From NCBI GenBank assembly GCA_964409335.1, contig CAYPCW010000002.1, forward strand, positions 39,886-103,885: a stretch of DNA of 64,000 nt, in the 5' to 3' direction. Shown piece by piece: positions 18,363 through 28,700 of this stretch. A model generated the notes under the pieces. That model was not told the origin of the DNA. It did no database searches and was given only the letters and a program-made list of their open reading frames with translations. Each line of letters begins with the position of its first letter. The first letter of the stretch is position 1. This DNA is from JABMOW01 sp964409335 (lineage in GTDB: Bacteria > Fidelibacterota > Marinisomatia > SCGC-AAA003-L08 > JACNLC01). A program made the translations under genes and the position numbers.

Positions 18363-19688
18363 ATGTGTGATACATTTGTAGTGCTGCCCGAAAACACCGA
18401 AAACGGGTCGATTATTTTTGGGAAGAACAGTGACCGGGAGCCAAACGAGGCTCAGTCCGTCGAGACCCATCCGGCGAAAGATTACCCGCCAGGTGAGCCG
18501 TTGGAATGTTCATACCTGACCATCCCGCAGGTAAACCATACCCATCGCATTCTCATCAGCCGGCCCTTCTGGATGTGGGGTGCGGAAATGGGCGTGAATG
18601 AGCATGGGGTAGTCATCGGAAATGAGGCTGTTTTTACGCGGATTCCCTGTCATATCAAAACCGGGTTGACGGGCATGGATCTCCTTCGCCTCGCTCTGGA
18701 ACGTACAGATACCGCCAGATCGGCAATGAACATGATCACCCATCTGATTGGTGAGTACAACCAGGGCGGCAACTGCGGGTACACCAGTAATTTATTCTAC
18801 CACAACAGTTTCATACTCGCCGACTATTCAGAAGCCTGGATTCTTGAAACGGCAGGTAAATACTGGGCTGCAAAGAAAGTGTCAGGATATCAGGCAATCA
18901 GTAACCGCCTGTCTATCACGAGGGATTTTGATCTGATCCATCCCGAGGCAATTTCCTATGCGGTCGCCAGAGGTTGGATAAAATCGACAAAAGACTTCAA
19001 TTTTGCAAAATGTCTTTCTGAACCCGTGTACACCCGTCTCACCGGGTCCCGCACACGATTGGATACCGCACAATGTTTGCTGAAGGATACTATCGGAAAT
19101 TTCACAATCAGCACGGCGATGGCACACCTCCGCAGCCACGGAAGCGACCCATACGATCCCAAAGGACAACCCTTGATGGACAGCATTTGCGCGCACTCTG
19201 CAAATCCGGTAACCCGGCACGCCGCTCAAACCTGTAACTCAATGATCGTGGAGTTAAAAGATGGTTTGATGACCATCTGGACAACGATGACGGCTGCCCC
19301 CTGTACATCTGTATACAAACCCCTTTGGCTCGAAGCAGTGCCGGATCAGATCCTGAAGGATACGGCTGCCGCACATTTTTCAGGTGATTCACTATGGTGG
19401 CGGCATGAAAAACTGCACCGCGCTATACTGCTTGATTATCGTCGCCGGATCACCCCGGTGATCGACAAGTTCCAGGCCATGGAAAAAAAATGGATGTCCC
19501 GGATCAGCCCTTATATGTCATCCACCGAAAAAATGACTCTTTCAACGCATGCCATAGAGGAAACCCGGCAGACCACCGGAACACTCACTGAAAAGTTGGA
19601 ATCGGAACCCAAAAAACGATATCCCGGGATCGTGTACCGGTCATATTGGTCCAGGCAAAACAAAGCAGCGGGTCTGTTGATACGGTGA
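18363..19688 (+). CDS. C69-family dipeptidase (secernin/PepD-like Ntn hydrolase)
   Basis: A 441-residue member of peptidase family C69. The first residues MCDTFVVLP put Cys2 where the N-terminal nucleophile belongs once the Met is removed; FGKNSDREPNEAQ and GVNEHGVVIGNEAVF follow, all typical of the family. GGAG stands six bases before the ATG at 18363, which settles this start over the in-frame TTG at 18360. Members hydrolyse dipeptides or amides by an N-terminal nucleophile mechanism. There is no signal peptide, so it should be cytoplasmic, unlike secreted C69 relatives with propeptides. It is 14 bases behind the kinase-like gene and overlaps the following secreted-protein gene by four bases (GTGA), strong evidence for an operon. 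Confidence 0.87.
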   Translation: MCDTFVVLPENTENGSIIFGKNSDREPNEAQSVETHPAKDYPPGEPLECSYLTIPQVNHTHRILISRPFWMWGAEMGVNEHGVVIGNEAVFTRIPCHIKTGLTGMDLLRLALERTDTARSAMNMITHLIGEYNQGGNCGYTSNLFYHNSFILADYSEAWILETAGKYWAAKKVSGYQAISNRLSITRDFDLIHPEAISYAVARGWIKSTKDFNFAKCLSEPVYTRLTGSRTRLDTAQCLLKDTIGNFTISTAMAHLRSHGSDPYDPKGQPLMDSICAHSANPVTRHAAQTCNSMIVELKDGLMTIWTTMTAAPCTSVYKPLWLEAVPDQILKDTAAAHFSGDSLWWRHEKLHRAILLDYRRRITPVIDKFQAMEKKWMSRISPYMSSTEKMTLSTHAIEETRQTTGTLTEKLESEPKKRYPGIVYRSYWSRQNKAAGLLIR

Positions 19689-21313
19689 AATGCAGATTCG
19701 ACAAATTTCTTATCCTTCTTTCCATACTTTTTTATTCAGCTGATATCGTATTTAATCAGGTCGTCATTACTGAAGTTCTGTTTGATCCGGACTGTCCCCT
19801 TTCCAACCAGGAATTTGTAGAAATCCTCAATCTCGGACCCGATCCTGTGGATATCACCGGTTGGAGGTTGGCGGATAATCATTCAACGGATGATCTTATA
19901 TCAGATTTTTCATGGTTGGGCGTCGGTGAATACGGGGTGATCCTCGAACAGGATTATTCCGGATGTTTTGATAGTGTATTTCCCGATGAAGTCAATTTTA
20001 TTTACGTGGATGATAACAGTATCGGAAACGGACTGGGAAATACCACAGACATGGTTCAAATTATAAATGCAGAGGGAGATACGATTTCCATAATGAGTTG
20101 GACATCCGGCATTACCCACGGGCATTCTCTTGAGAAAGTCGTCCCGGAATATGACAATTTATCCGGAAACTGGAGAGTCAGCATTGCCCCCCTTGGAACA
20201 CCAGGCAGTGAAAACAGTGTCGCATCTCACCTGATCGATATCGGCGTCGATTCTTTATGGATAGCGCCGGAGCATCCGGACGATGGGGAACCATTTGAGA
20301 TTATGGCATCCATTACCAACTTCGGGCTCCTTCCATCTCAGACGCAAATCCGGGTAAATGATGAAACCGCTGCCTTCCTTTGGGTTGACTCGGTACAAAC
20401 CATCGTGTCTCCGGTAATAATTACACACCGGGCTTCCGGCGTTCACCCCTTTATTGTCAGTACTCTGACGGAGGAGGATTACGACCCGGGCAACGATTCC
20501 CTTTCCATCCAGGTGATCGTTTCATATGAGTATGGAGACATGCTCATCAATGAAATCATGTACGATGCGCTGATCGGCCAACCGGAATGGGTAGAGATCG
20601 TTAATGTTTCCCAATCCGCAATTTCATCCTCAGGATGGCGTATCAATGACCGGGACAACTTCCCTGCGGTGGGAATATCCGCGGCAGCCTCAATCCCTGT
20701 ATTCGGTTTTGATGTTGTTTCGAAGGATTCGCTGTTTCCCGGGTCGGCGATTCAAAGCAGTTTTCCGGTGTTGAATAATACGGAGGATCAGGTGTATTTA
20801 TTCGATCCCTCCGGTAAGATGATCGACCATGTATTTTATCAATCCTGGTGGGGCGGGGGTGACGGATTCTCCCTTGAACGGATCACTCACTTCCTGGACT
20901 CAAATAATCCTGAAAACTGGGGAACGTGTGTTTCAGGTTCAGGGTCTACATCCGGATACCAGAATGCGCTTTTCGTGGGTGAGATCATCTCAGAAGGGGT
21001 AATCACCGTAACCCCAAACCCATTTTCCCCGGATGATGATGGATTTGAGGATGAGACGATCATTTCATTTCATGTTCCTTTTACCCAGGCGTATATTCAT
21101 GCGGTGATATACGATGTTCGCGGACGGGAGATCGACACTTTATTTGACCAGACATCTGCAGCCGAAGGAATTTTCAGATGGGACGGAAAAATGACAGACG
21201 GTTACCGTTGCAAAACAGGTCAGTATATCCTGGTCATGGAGGCGACGAATAGTTTTACGAGATCGGTTTGGAAGGGAAATTCCCGGATCATCATCGCCAG
21301 TCATTTGAAATAA
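19685..21313 (+). CDS. secreted protein with two lamin-tail domains and FlgD-like C-terminus
   Basis: A 542-residue exported protein. The GTG at 19685 overlaps the dipeptidase stop (GTGA) and places a signal peptide (KCRFDK then FLILLSILFYSA) at the N-terminus. A lamin-tail (LTD) domain covers about 25-150 (VVITEVLFDPD, NQEFVEILNLG, DITGWRLAD). A CARDB-like beta domain follows (about 175-280), then a second LTD (290-410) starting MLINEIMYDA with EWVEIVNVS and SGWRIND. The end (440-540) is a FlgD-like/T9SS-type beta domain: NPFSPDDDGFEDETIISF, IYDVRGREIDTL, and GRYRCKTGQY-like close. LTD proteins sit on the surface or bind DNA or nucleases outside the cell. It is the last gene of the operon and is followed by a terminator. 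Confidence 0.8.
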   Translation: MKCRFDKFLILLSILFYSADIVFNQVVITEVLFDPDCPLSNQEFVEILNLGPDPVDITGWRLADNHSTDDLISDFSWLGVGEYGVILEQDYSGCFDSVFPDEVNFIYVDDNSIGNGLGNTTDMVQIINAEGDTISIMSWTSGITHGHSLEKVVPEYDNLSGNWRVSIAPLGTPGSENSVASHLIDIGVDSLWIAPEHPDDGEPFEIMASITNFGLLPSQTQIRVNDETAAFLWVDSVQTIVSPVIITHRASGVHPFIVSTLTEEDYDPGNDSLSIQVIVSYEYGDMLINEIMYDALIGQPEWVEIVNVSQSAISSSGWRINDRDNFPAVGISAAASIPVFGFDVVSKDSLFPGSAIQSSFPVLNNTEDQVYLFDPSGKMIDHVFYQSWWGGGDGFSLERITHFLDSNNPENWGTCVSGSGSTSGYQNALFVGEIISEGVITVTPNPFSPDDDGFEDETIISFHVPFTQAYIHAVIYDVRGREIDTLFDQTSAAEGIFRWDGKMTDGYRCKTGQYILVMEATNSFTRSVWKGNSRIIIASHLK

Positions 21314-21340
21314 AAAAGGGCATCATCGGATGCCTTTTTT
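21312..21340. terminator. bidirectional terminator
   Basis: GGCATC-ATCG-GATGCC forms a 6-base stem with a 4-base loop, flanked by an A run on the left and six T on the right. It works in both directions and separates the + strand lamin-tail gene from the - strand outer-membrane gene, whose stops face each other 42 bases apart. Confidence 0.8.
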
Positions 21341-21355
21341 GGGTAAACCGAAAAG

Positions 21356-22399
21356 TTATCTGAGCGAAAAGCTGACGCCAAGATTAAAGGCGTCATAATC
21401 GCCTTTGTTGTACTCACCCTGAAGGGAAAGGAACAATAATTTCATACGCACACCTGCAGTGATTCTGGATTCGTTAATGCCATCCATGGTGAATTGAATA
21501 GGCTCATCTTCCGTACTTTCCCCGGATTGCCAGATATAATTCACGTCAACGCTGGTGGTTTCAATGCCATATCCGCCATAGACCGTCAGGAATAACAGTT
21601 TTTTACTCATCTGTATATTGGTGATGGTATTTTCCATGGATATGATATCGCCAATGTCCAGATTGGTCAAATAATATCCGGCTGAAATTCTCGGCAGGAT
21701 TCCGATATTAAAGGGAATGAATTGATTCAGTCCGATTTTACCGCCAAACCCCACCATTGAAACCTCCCCGATATTCTCAAGAGTAGTCTTGGGTAGCATG
21801 CGGACCATGACATCAATATCCAAAGGTAATCCGACGGATACCTGTGGAATAACGGCCTCCATGGTATTGAAGTCAAATCCACCCGGCATGACGAGGGTAA
21901 GTTCTGACGCTATTGGACCGCTGAGTGCCTGGGCATCTGTATGGGGTATCGAAAATTGATCTTCCAATGCACCGGTTACATAATCCTGGTTGGGTGTGAA
22001 AGTCTTTGAGTCGGTGGATCCGAATATGGTGGATACGGTGCGGTCCTGTTGGTAAAGCATGTCGCCATCCAGTTGCAGATTCGAATTAATCCCCCCATAG
22101 GTGAACGGAATGTCAATCTGATCAGGAATATAAAACTCAAATGTCAGATCCCGGTCCGGTACAGGTACAAACGCAAGGTTTGCGGTGATATCGAATCCGA
22201 GAAATTTATGGGTTGCAGCCGTATAGAATGTGCCTGAATTCAAGGCAGTCCCGAACGACGAAACCAAAGGAAGTGAATATCCGCGGGCATTTTGCTCTCC
22301 CATATTTTGAATATTCGACAATAAATCTTCTGTAAATCCAGGCGTAAAAAGGCTGAAAATCGTTGCAAGTACTAACGATCTTTTAAATCGAATTAACAT
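21356..22399 (-). CDS. outer-membrane beta-barrel protein (DUF6588-like)
   Basis: A 347-residue protein with a signal peptide (IRFKRS then LVLATIFSLFTPGFT, cleavage near residue 23). Soon after it comes the segment YSLPLVSSFGTALNSGTFY followed by HKFLGFDITANLAFVPVPD, which I associate with the DUF6588 family of FCB bacteria. The C-terminal half alternates hydrophobic and polar residues in long strands and ends LGVSFSLR, with aromatic and hydrophobic positions as in barrel ends. No known transport function is visible. AAGGAG lies six bases before the ATG, an unusually good ribosome-binding site for this window. The family name is from memory and should be tested by profile search. Confidence 0.6.
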   Translation of the reverse strand: MLIRFKRSLVLATIFSLFTPGFTEDLLSNIQNMGEQNARGYSLPLVSSFGTALNSGTFYTAATHKFLGFDITANLAFVPVPDRDLTFEFYIPDQIDIPFTYGGINSNLQLDGDMLYQQDRTVSTIFGSTDSKTFTPNQDYVTGALEDQFSIPHTDAQALSGPIASELTLVMPGGFDFNTMEAVIPQVSVGLPLDIDVMVRMLPKTTLENIGEVSMVGFGGKIGLNQFIPFNIGILPRISAGYYLTNLDIGDIISMENTITNIQMSKKLLFLTVYGGYGIETTSVDVNYIWQSGESTEDEPIQFTMDGINESRITAGVRMKLLFLSLQGEYNKGDYDAFNLGVSFSLR

Positions 22400-22508
22400 T
22401 TTTTCTCCTTCGTTTTGATGTGTGTATTATTTATCGATTCTAATGCAGAAAATTTATGACTCATATCCGTAATAACTACCAAAAATAAATTTTGGTCTTA
22501 TCGTTTAC

Positions 22509-23459
22509 ATGAATACAAACCAGGATTCTGATCTGAAATTATCACCAGAAGATGTCCTCCGGGATTTCCCCTGGATCATGGAGAAGGACCGCCTGTTTAT
22601 CGCCTCTGCAGACTACGACGGTTTGATCTGTGCCGTGTATTTACACCATGTTTTACAGTGGCGGCTTGCGGGATTCTATGATCTGTCCACTATCTGGATT
22701 TCCCATGAGGGTACTCGAAACCGGGACAAGGTGATATGGGTGGATCTGAATATACTCCCCAGGCAGGGAAAAGCCATCGGCGGGCAGATCATCTCCATTG
22801 ATGGCGAACTCCCCGCAGGATTCAGTTCGTCCTGCAATCCCAATATTTTGATGAAATTAACGGCAGGAGATTTTCAAAAAAAATATCCTTTCTCAACGCT
22901 GCTCTTTTTATTCTGGCTGCATCGATATTTACCAACTCTCAATGATTTGTCCCGAATGTTGATCTTAAATAGCGATGCATCGTGGTTGAAATATCAGAAT
23001 TATCCTGAAAATTCTAAACGGTGGATGACGATTTTAAGCGAATATTCCTGGGACGTCCTTTTTCACCGGGCTAACTCTGCCCGGTTTGAAAACAATATCT
23101 ATTCGGGATTGTATCCGCATCTGAAAGAAACCGGAGCCGGTCTTACCCGGGGGAAACTATCCGGTAAGTTTAAAAATCGGGGTTCCTGCCAGATCCAAAT
23201 AAATCCGGATTGGGACACGGATATCATCTATCGTTTGTTTGCCCTGATCGGCAACGCCACCGGATGGACACCTCCGGGACTGCCCCCATTTGAAAAAGTG
23301 ATTGAAGGAAATCGCCACAAAATCAAATTAACCGCCGTTATGAAGGAAGGACTGAATGCATTTTTAAAGGCAAACAAGGTATTTTCTTATGCGATAACAT
23401 CCCCGGAAACGTTAAATTTTACATCATTCGAATCGGTAAAAGGATCCGTGACCCAATAA
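22509..23459 (+). CDS. unrecognised protein, DHH-phosphoesterase-like N-terminus
   Basis: A 316-residue cytoplasmic protein. The N-terminal strand RLFIASADYDGLICAVYLHH (29-48) resembles the DHH-family opening SHxDxDG-SAALL, with Asp35 and Asp37, and VIWVDLNI (76-82) resembles the second motif VIxxDH with Asp79. However, the DHH triad and a DHHA1 domain are not seen, so catalysis is doubtful. A GGQIISIDGE segment and a helical region around 150-200 (ILNSDASWLKYQ) follow. Its TAA is immediately followed by the ATG of pabB with no gap, so it is translationally coupled to the PABA genes. A role in folate precursor synthesis or in protecting the pathway is possible, but only position supports it. 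Confidence 0.45.
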   Translation: MNTNQDSDLKLSPEDVLRDFPWIMEKDRLFIASADYDGLICAVYLHHVLQWRLAGFYDLSTIWISHEGTRNRDKVIWVDLNILPRQGKAIGGQIISIDGELPAGFSSSCNPNILMKLTAGDFQKKYPFSTLLFLFWLHRYLPTLNDLSRMLILNSDASWLKYQNYPENSKRWMTILSEYSWDVLFHRANSARFENNIYSGLYPHLKETGAGLTRGKLSGKFKNRGSCQIQINPDWDTDIIYRLFALIGNATGWTPPGLPPFEKVIEGNRHKIKLTAVMKEGLNAFLKANKVFSYAITSPETLNFTSFESVKGSVTQ

Positions 23460-24680
23460 ATGGACTCCCTTCATTCCCTCATATCCCGATATGGCGAGCC
23501 TGACGCGCTTATTGATCATCACGATCCACACTCAAATCGATATGCTATCTGGGGGTGGGATGATGTGTTTGTCATACCGGATACTGAACAATCCGTCGCA
23601 GGATTAATATCCGGATATGACGGGGTGAATTCTCTTCAAGGCAGGCTGGACCTTTGGAAAAACCATTCGGAAAAAATTTCTGCAGTGGGCTGGGTAAGTT
23701 ATGATGCAAAAAATATTTTTTACCCCAACATACCGTTTAAAAAAACGGATGGTGAAATTCCCGTGATGTGGTTTGGAAAGCCCGGCATTGTCAAAGCGTA
23801 TTCGTTGGATGAAGATGTAGATGAGCGTCCCGAATCCCGGTCCGGACTGCAGGTGATCCCCGATCAGATCTCAGTAGAAACATATTTCAGAGATTTATCC
23901 ACCATCCGGACTAATCTTGAGCAGGGGAATGTGTACCAGGTGAATTACACATTTCCCAGGAAATTCAAAGTAACTGAGAATCCTTTTGATTTGTATTTAA
24001 ATTTGAGAAAATCAGCCCGTCCGGCAAACGGAATGTTCATCAGAACCGATGGACTTTCAATATTATCCTTGTCGCCGGAACGATTTATCAGGACCACCGG
24101 AAGGCATATTGAGACATTTCCCATCAAAGGGACCCGTAAGCGGTGCGATGAGCCCGGGCGTGACAGAGCGCTTGCGGAAGAATTGCAAAAAAGTGAAAAA
24201 GACCGGGCAGAGCATCTGATGATCGTGGATTTGATGAGAAATGATATTGGTAAAATATGCTCCTTTGGCAGTGTAAAGGTAGACGGGCTGTTCGGTATTC
24301 ATTCATTTCCCACCGTTCATCACATGATATCCAGGGTCTATGGTCTGTTGAAGCCGGATATTCGAATCCGGGATATTTTTAAAGCGGTCTTTCCCGGCGG
24401 GTCTGTCACCGGGGCGCCCAAAGAGAGTGCGATGCATATTATCGATGAACTGGAGAATTACTCCCGTGGCATGTATACGGGGAGCACAGGATATGTGACT
24501 CCGGTCGGAGACATTGATTTCAACATTGCCATTCGAACAATGACAGTAAAAAATGGGATTGGCACCTACCCGGTTGGCGGGGGAATTGTTTGGGATTCCG
24601 ATCCGGTTGATGAATGGAATGAAGCCATACAAAAGAGTAAAATTCTGTCACCCCTTATTGAGGATAAAAATGAAATTTAA
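23460..24680 (+). CDS. pabB: aminodeoxychorismate synthase component I
   Basis: A 406-residue chorismate-binding enzyme. The active-site motif PIKGTRKR has Lys223, the residue that attacks chorismate C2 in PabB; anthranilate synthase has Ala there (PIAGT). Other landmarks are LEQGNVYQVNYT, LSLSPERFI, EHLMIVDLMRNDIG, the metal-binding FPGGSVTGAPK and YPVGGGIVWDS. It makes 4-amino-4-deoxychorismate from chorismate and ammonia for p-aminobenzoate and folate. The N-terminal region is shorter than in E. coli PabB. A pabA-type amidotransferase is not in the window and must be elsewhere. It sits directly behind the DHH-like gene and its end overlaps the start of pabC by 11 bases. Confidence 0.93.
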   Translation: MDSLHSLISRYGEPDALIDHHDPHSNRYAIWGWDDVFVIPDTEQSVAGLISGYDGVNSLQGRLDLWKNHSEKISAVGWVSYDAKNIFYPNIPFKKTDGEIPVMWFGKPGIVKAYSLDEDVDERPESRSGLQVIPDQISVETYFRDLSTIRTNLEQGNVYQVNYTFPRKFKVTENPFDLYLNLRKSARPANGMFIRTDGLSILSLSPERFIRTTGRHIETFPIKGTRKRCDEPGRDRALAEELQKSEKDRAEHLMIVDLMRNDIGKICSFGSVKVDGLFGIHSFPTVHHMISRVYGLLKPDIRIRDIFKAVFPGGSVTGAPKESAMHIIDELENYSRGMYTGSTGYVTPVGDIDFNIAIRTMTVKNGIGTYPVGGGIVWDSDPVDEWNEAIQKSKILSPLIEDKNEI

Positions 24681-25521
24681 CCCGATCGTTTACCTGAATG
24701 GGCATTGGACAAAACAATCCAAAGCGATGATCCCGATCACTGATGGCGGATTTTTATATGGAGACGGTCTATTTGAAACGATCCGCTTTCAGAATCGCTG
24801 CCTGTTTCGACCGGAAAACCATTTTAAACGACTCCGGAATGGAATGCAAATATTGGGTCTGTATCTGGAAATCCCCGACCACCAGCTAAGAGCGCTTTTG
24901 GATGAATCCATTGCCCGAAACCGCCTCGAAAACGGACTGTTGCGGGTCGTCATTACCCGGGGGTCGATTACCACGGCGCCCTGGATTCAGTCCGGGAAGC
25001 CATCGGTGTATATTTTACCAAGGCTGTTGTCACCCGTCCCGCCATTTCCCGTCAAAATTATCTGGGTGAAAGAGACTGCTTACCCGTTAATCCGGTATAA
25101 GCCGGCAATCAAGTCCGTCAATTACCTCGGGAATATGATGGCCAAAAAAGATGCTGAAGCGGCGAACGCCTTCGAACCGATATTCATCGATCGGGATGGA
25201 TTTATCACCGAAGGCGCTATCAGAAATATTTTTTTCGTCCGGAAAAAAACAGTGGTAACTCCGGACCTCAATTTGGGTGTGCTACCCGGTGTCATGCGGG
25301 AGACGATCATCGAAGTTGTAAAACAGTTGAATCTGGATTTCCACGAAGAATGTATCCCCCAAACTGAAGTAAACCGGATGAATGAAGCCTTTATCTCTTC
25401 AACAGGAATTGGCGTCCTGCCTTGTTATTGGGAAGGGTGGATCTCCGATTATCAGGTGACGAATGCCATTAAAAACAGGATAGATAAAGCGTTAAGTACT
25501 CATTCTATTAAAGATGAATGA
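24670..25521 (+). CDS. pabC: aminodeoxychorismate lyase (class-IV PLP aminotransferase fold)
   Basis: A 283-residue fold-type-IV PLP enzyme: TDGGFLYGDGLFETIRF (24-40), then KSVNYLGNM with the Schiff-base Lys148, EPIFIDRDGFITEGAIRNIFF and LNLGVLPGVMRE. The ATG at 24670 overlaps the end of pabB and has GAGG at a suitable distance; the frame is open to 24553, but that part only shadows pabB. Branched-chain and D-amino-acid aminotransferases share this fold, and sequence alone does not separate them well. The overlap with pabB makes the lyase, which releases pyruvate and p-aminobenzoate, much the likeliest function. No terminator was found behind it. Confidence 0.85.
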   Translation: MKFNPIVYLNGHWTKQSKAMIPITDGGFLYGDGLFETIRFQNRCLFRPENHFKRLRNGMQILGLYLEIPDHQLRALLDESIARNRLENGLLRVVITRGSITTAPWIQSGKPSVYILPRLLSPVPPFPVKIIWVKETAYPLIRYKPAIKSVNYLGNMMAKKDAEAANAFEPIFIDRDGFITEGAIRNIFFVRKKTVVTPDLNLGVLPGVMRETIIEVVKQLNLDFHEECIPQTEVNRMNEAFISSTGIGVLPCYWEGWISDYQVTNAIKNRIDKALSTHSIKDE

Positions 25522-25630
25522 CAGACCGATGAGCCTCATTTTTATCCCGGATAAAACAGTTTTTTACCTTTAAGATTAAATTAAATAGAATTTTCTTGGT
25601 ATCCGACGGGAACTTCCTGTAAATTTTTCC

Positions 25631-25660
25631 TTGAATTCGAGGGGATAACTTTACTATAAA
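25631..25660 (+). promoter_or_regulatory. sigma-70-like promoter before the TonB receptor operon
   Basis: TTGAAT and TATAAA are separated by 18 bases, and the -10 ends 55 bases before the ATG of the receptor gene. The leader between them is AT-rich and ends in a GGGAG ribosome-binding site. This is the best promoter-like pair in the 194-base gap. Confidence 0.4.
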
Positions 25661-25715
25661 TTCTATATTAGTCATTAATTTCAATAATTAATTAATAGTA
25701 ACATGGGAGAATAAC

Positions 25716-28700
25716 ATGAAAAGAGCGTTAATAATCCTTGTCATCACGATGCCTTTTTTCCTGTTTGCACAGGAATTTGGGAAGGTATCAGGAAAAGTAG
25801 AAGCGGGTGGAGGCGGACGAATTCTGGCAGGCGCCAGTATTGTCATCGAAGGTACTTCCTTTGGTTCGGCTGCCGATGAACACGGTAACTATACGATCCT
25901 GGGGGTACCTGTAGGGACGTATGTAATCCGGGCGGACTACATTGGATACCAATCGGTCAAAGTATCCGGCGTCACGGTTTCAGCCAACCTTACAACGACC
26001 GTTGATTTTAGTCTGAAAATATCAGCAATCAAAGGAGATGTGGTAGAGATCGTCGCAGAAAAGCCACTTATTAATCAGAACTCTACCAATACCACACGGA
26101 TCATCGATTCCCAAACCATCAAAAATCTTCCTTTGCGTGGCGTTGAAGCAGTTATCGCACTTCAGACCGGAACGGTTGCCGATGATGAGAATATCTATGT
26201 CAGAGGGTCGAGAGCCGGTGATGTCGCCTATTATGTTGATGGCGTGTACATGAACAATTCGTGGGATCTGACCAATTCGAGTACGGTCTCCAACAACGCT
26301 ATGGAAGAAGTTCAATTTCAGTCAGGTGGGTTTAGCGCTGAATATGGTAATGTGAATGGTGGTGTGGTCAACACGACGACCCGTACCGGTAGTGACAAAT
26401 TCTCATTGTCCGGCGAACTGATTTCCGGAGTCGGGAAATCCGGTGCTGATGTCAGCAAAGGGTTATACTCTTACGGGTATAATCTCTTTAATATCAGCGC
26501 AGGCGGACCCCTGACTCAGAATGTAAAATACTTCTTCAATTTTGAAGGAAGAACCACGGATGATCCAAACCCGTCACGGGAACCCTTCCACAAAATAGAC
26601 CGAAACGATATTACTTGGGGCGGTATAACCAAAACAGAAGCCTATGCGGGAACCGACAGCGCATTTACCTACTGGACCGGCGACCTTTCCATTAACAATA
26701 CCCCTGTTGGAGGATGGGATGAACACCTCTATGACCTGCCGGACGCGACCGAAGTCTATGGATCCACGGAAACTCTGAACTCTATTCTTGGCATGTATAT
26801 CAGATCAGGCTCTGACACCCTGGGGCTCGCCGGATATAGTTTGGTAGACCTCACCAAAGTGAACAGAACCGGTCTTTCTTACAATGCGGTTGATGGTGAA
26901 GATGCTGTTCTCAGCGGGTACTCCAATTACCGGACTGTTTATGGTGCCAAACCCAATGCAGGGAGTGACAGGCTGACTTTTACCGGTAATTTGTTGTTCG
27001 ATATATCCGGTATTCGGTTCAAAGTAGGGGGTCTGTTCAACAGTGATAAAGGGAATTTTTATAACCATAACTATAGTCTGGTGAATAGCAATAACAATGC
27101 ACAATATGAAGAATCAACCCTTTCACTTTTTGCAAATATGACCTATTCATTATCCTCAAATTCATATTTTAAATTAAATTTCTCAACATTTGGTTATAAC
27201 TATGAAGAGGGTGACGGTAGATACTGGGATAATATAATGGGTTATGGGACCATTGGAAATAACTCCTATCTGGTAAATTGGGGACAGAATCCCACCGCTA
27301 TTCAGGGATTGGCTAATTTTACCGGCTATGGTGCGGTTTATGATGACTATTCTCTGAATAAAACGAATTATTTTTCATTGAAAGGGGATTACCTGAACCA
27401 GATGGGAGACCATGAAATAAAAGCCGGGTTCGACTATCGGAAAAACACCATCAAATATTACAGAGTCGCACAGCCTATCGAAATTGCTGAACGTTTTCAT
27501 CTCGCAGGCGAAACCGGGACGGTCATAGACGATCAATGGACCTATCTGACCTATATGAATGCCTACACAGAAAACCTGGGATATTCAATTGACGGAAAGA
27601 GTAGCGGAGCAGGATTTCAGGATGCGGGTGAACCGGTGATCTTTGGAATGTATATCCAGGATAAAATCGAGCTGGAAGATATGATCGTCAATGTAGGCTT
27701 ACGATATGACTTATTTGATGCCGCCACACAGGAAGCTGCCGACTGGAGAGATATTTGGTTGACAGACGGCCATATTGACCGGCAATTGTCTCAATATAGG
27801 GACGTAAAGGCTGAAACATATTTAAGTCCCAGAGTTGGATTTTCATTTCCGGTGACGGACCAGACAAAGTTTCATGCCGAGTATGGTAAATTCACCCAAC
27901 ATCCTATCCTGAACAGACTGTACCTTTCCGACAGCCGGCTTGCAGCCAATCTGTCCCAGGGAAACATGACGGTTTCGCCAAATCCAAGTCTGAAACCCGA
28001 ACGTACGACCCAGTACGAAATTGGCTTCACTCAGCAGGTAGGGAATTTTGCCGCTTTGGATATCACGGGATTTTTCAAGGAAGTCCGCGATTATACCATG
28101 TTGACCAATCTGGCAGGCGCCAAGAAAAACGGGTCCGAATTTATTTGGGCACAATATGTAAACGGTGATTTTGGTGTTGTGAAAGGGATTTCCTTCAACC
28201 TGAATATGAGGCGCGTGAATGGTCTGATGGCCAATGCCAGCTATACCCTTTCTTTCGCTGAAGGAACAGGCTCTGATCCTCTGGATAACTGGAATATCGC
28301 CTGGACAGGTGACACCTACCCGACGATGATCAACCCACTTGAATATGACCAAAGACATACCGGTTCGATCATGCTTGATTACCGGTTAGGGGTACAGGGC
28401 AGCCTTCTGGCAAATACAGGTATAAACTTCCTGTATCAGTTTGGTTCGGGAACCGCTTTTACACCCTCAAGAATCGAATCTGATGTATTTGGTCGTGGAT
28501 GGTATACGCCGATTGCAGCGATCAATTCTGCTTACAAGCCATGGACCAGTACCCTGGATATGAAAATTGACAGAGATGTTCAATTGGGTGCGTACTCTGC
28601 TAATATTTATCTCTGGGTGACCAACCTGACAGACAGATCAAATGTTGATGAAGTTTTTGTAGGAACGGGTGACGCTGCCAGCGATGGATATTTGAGTACT

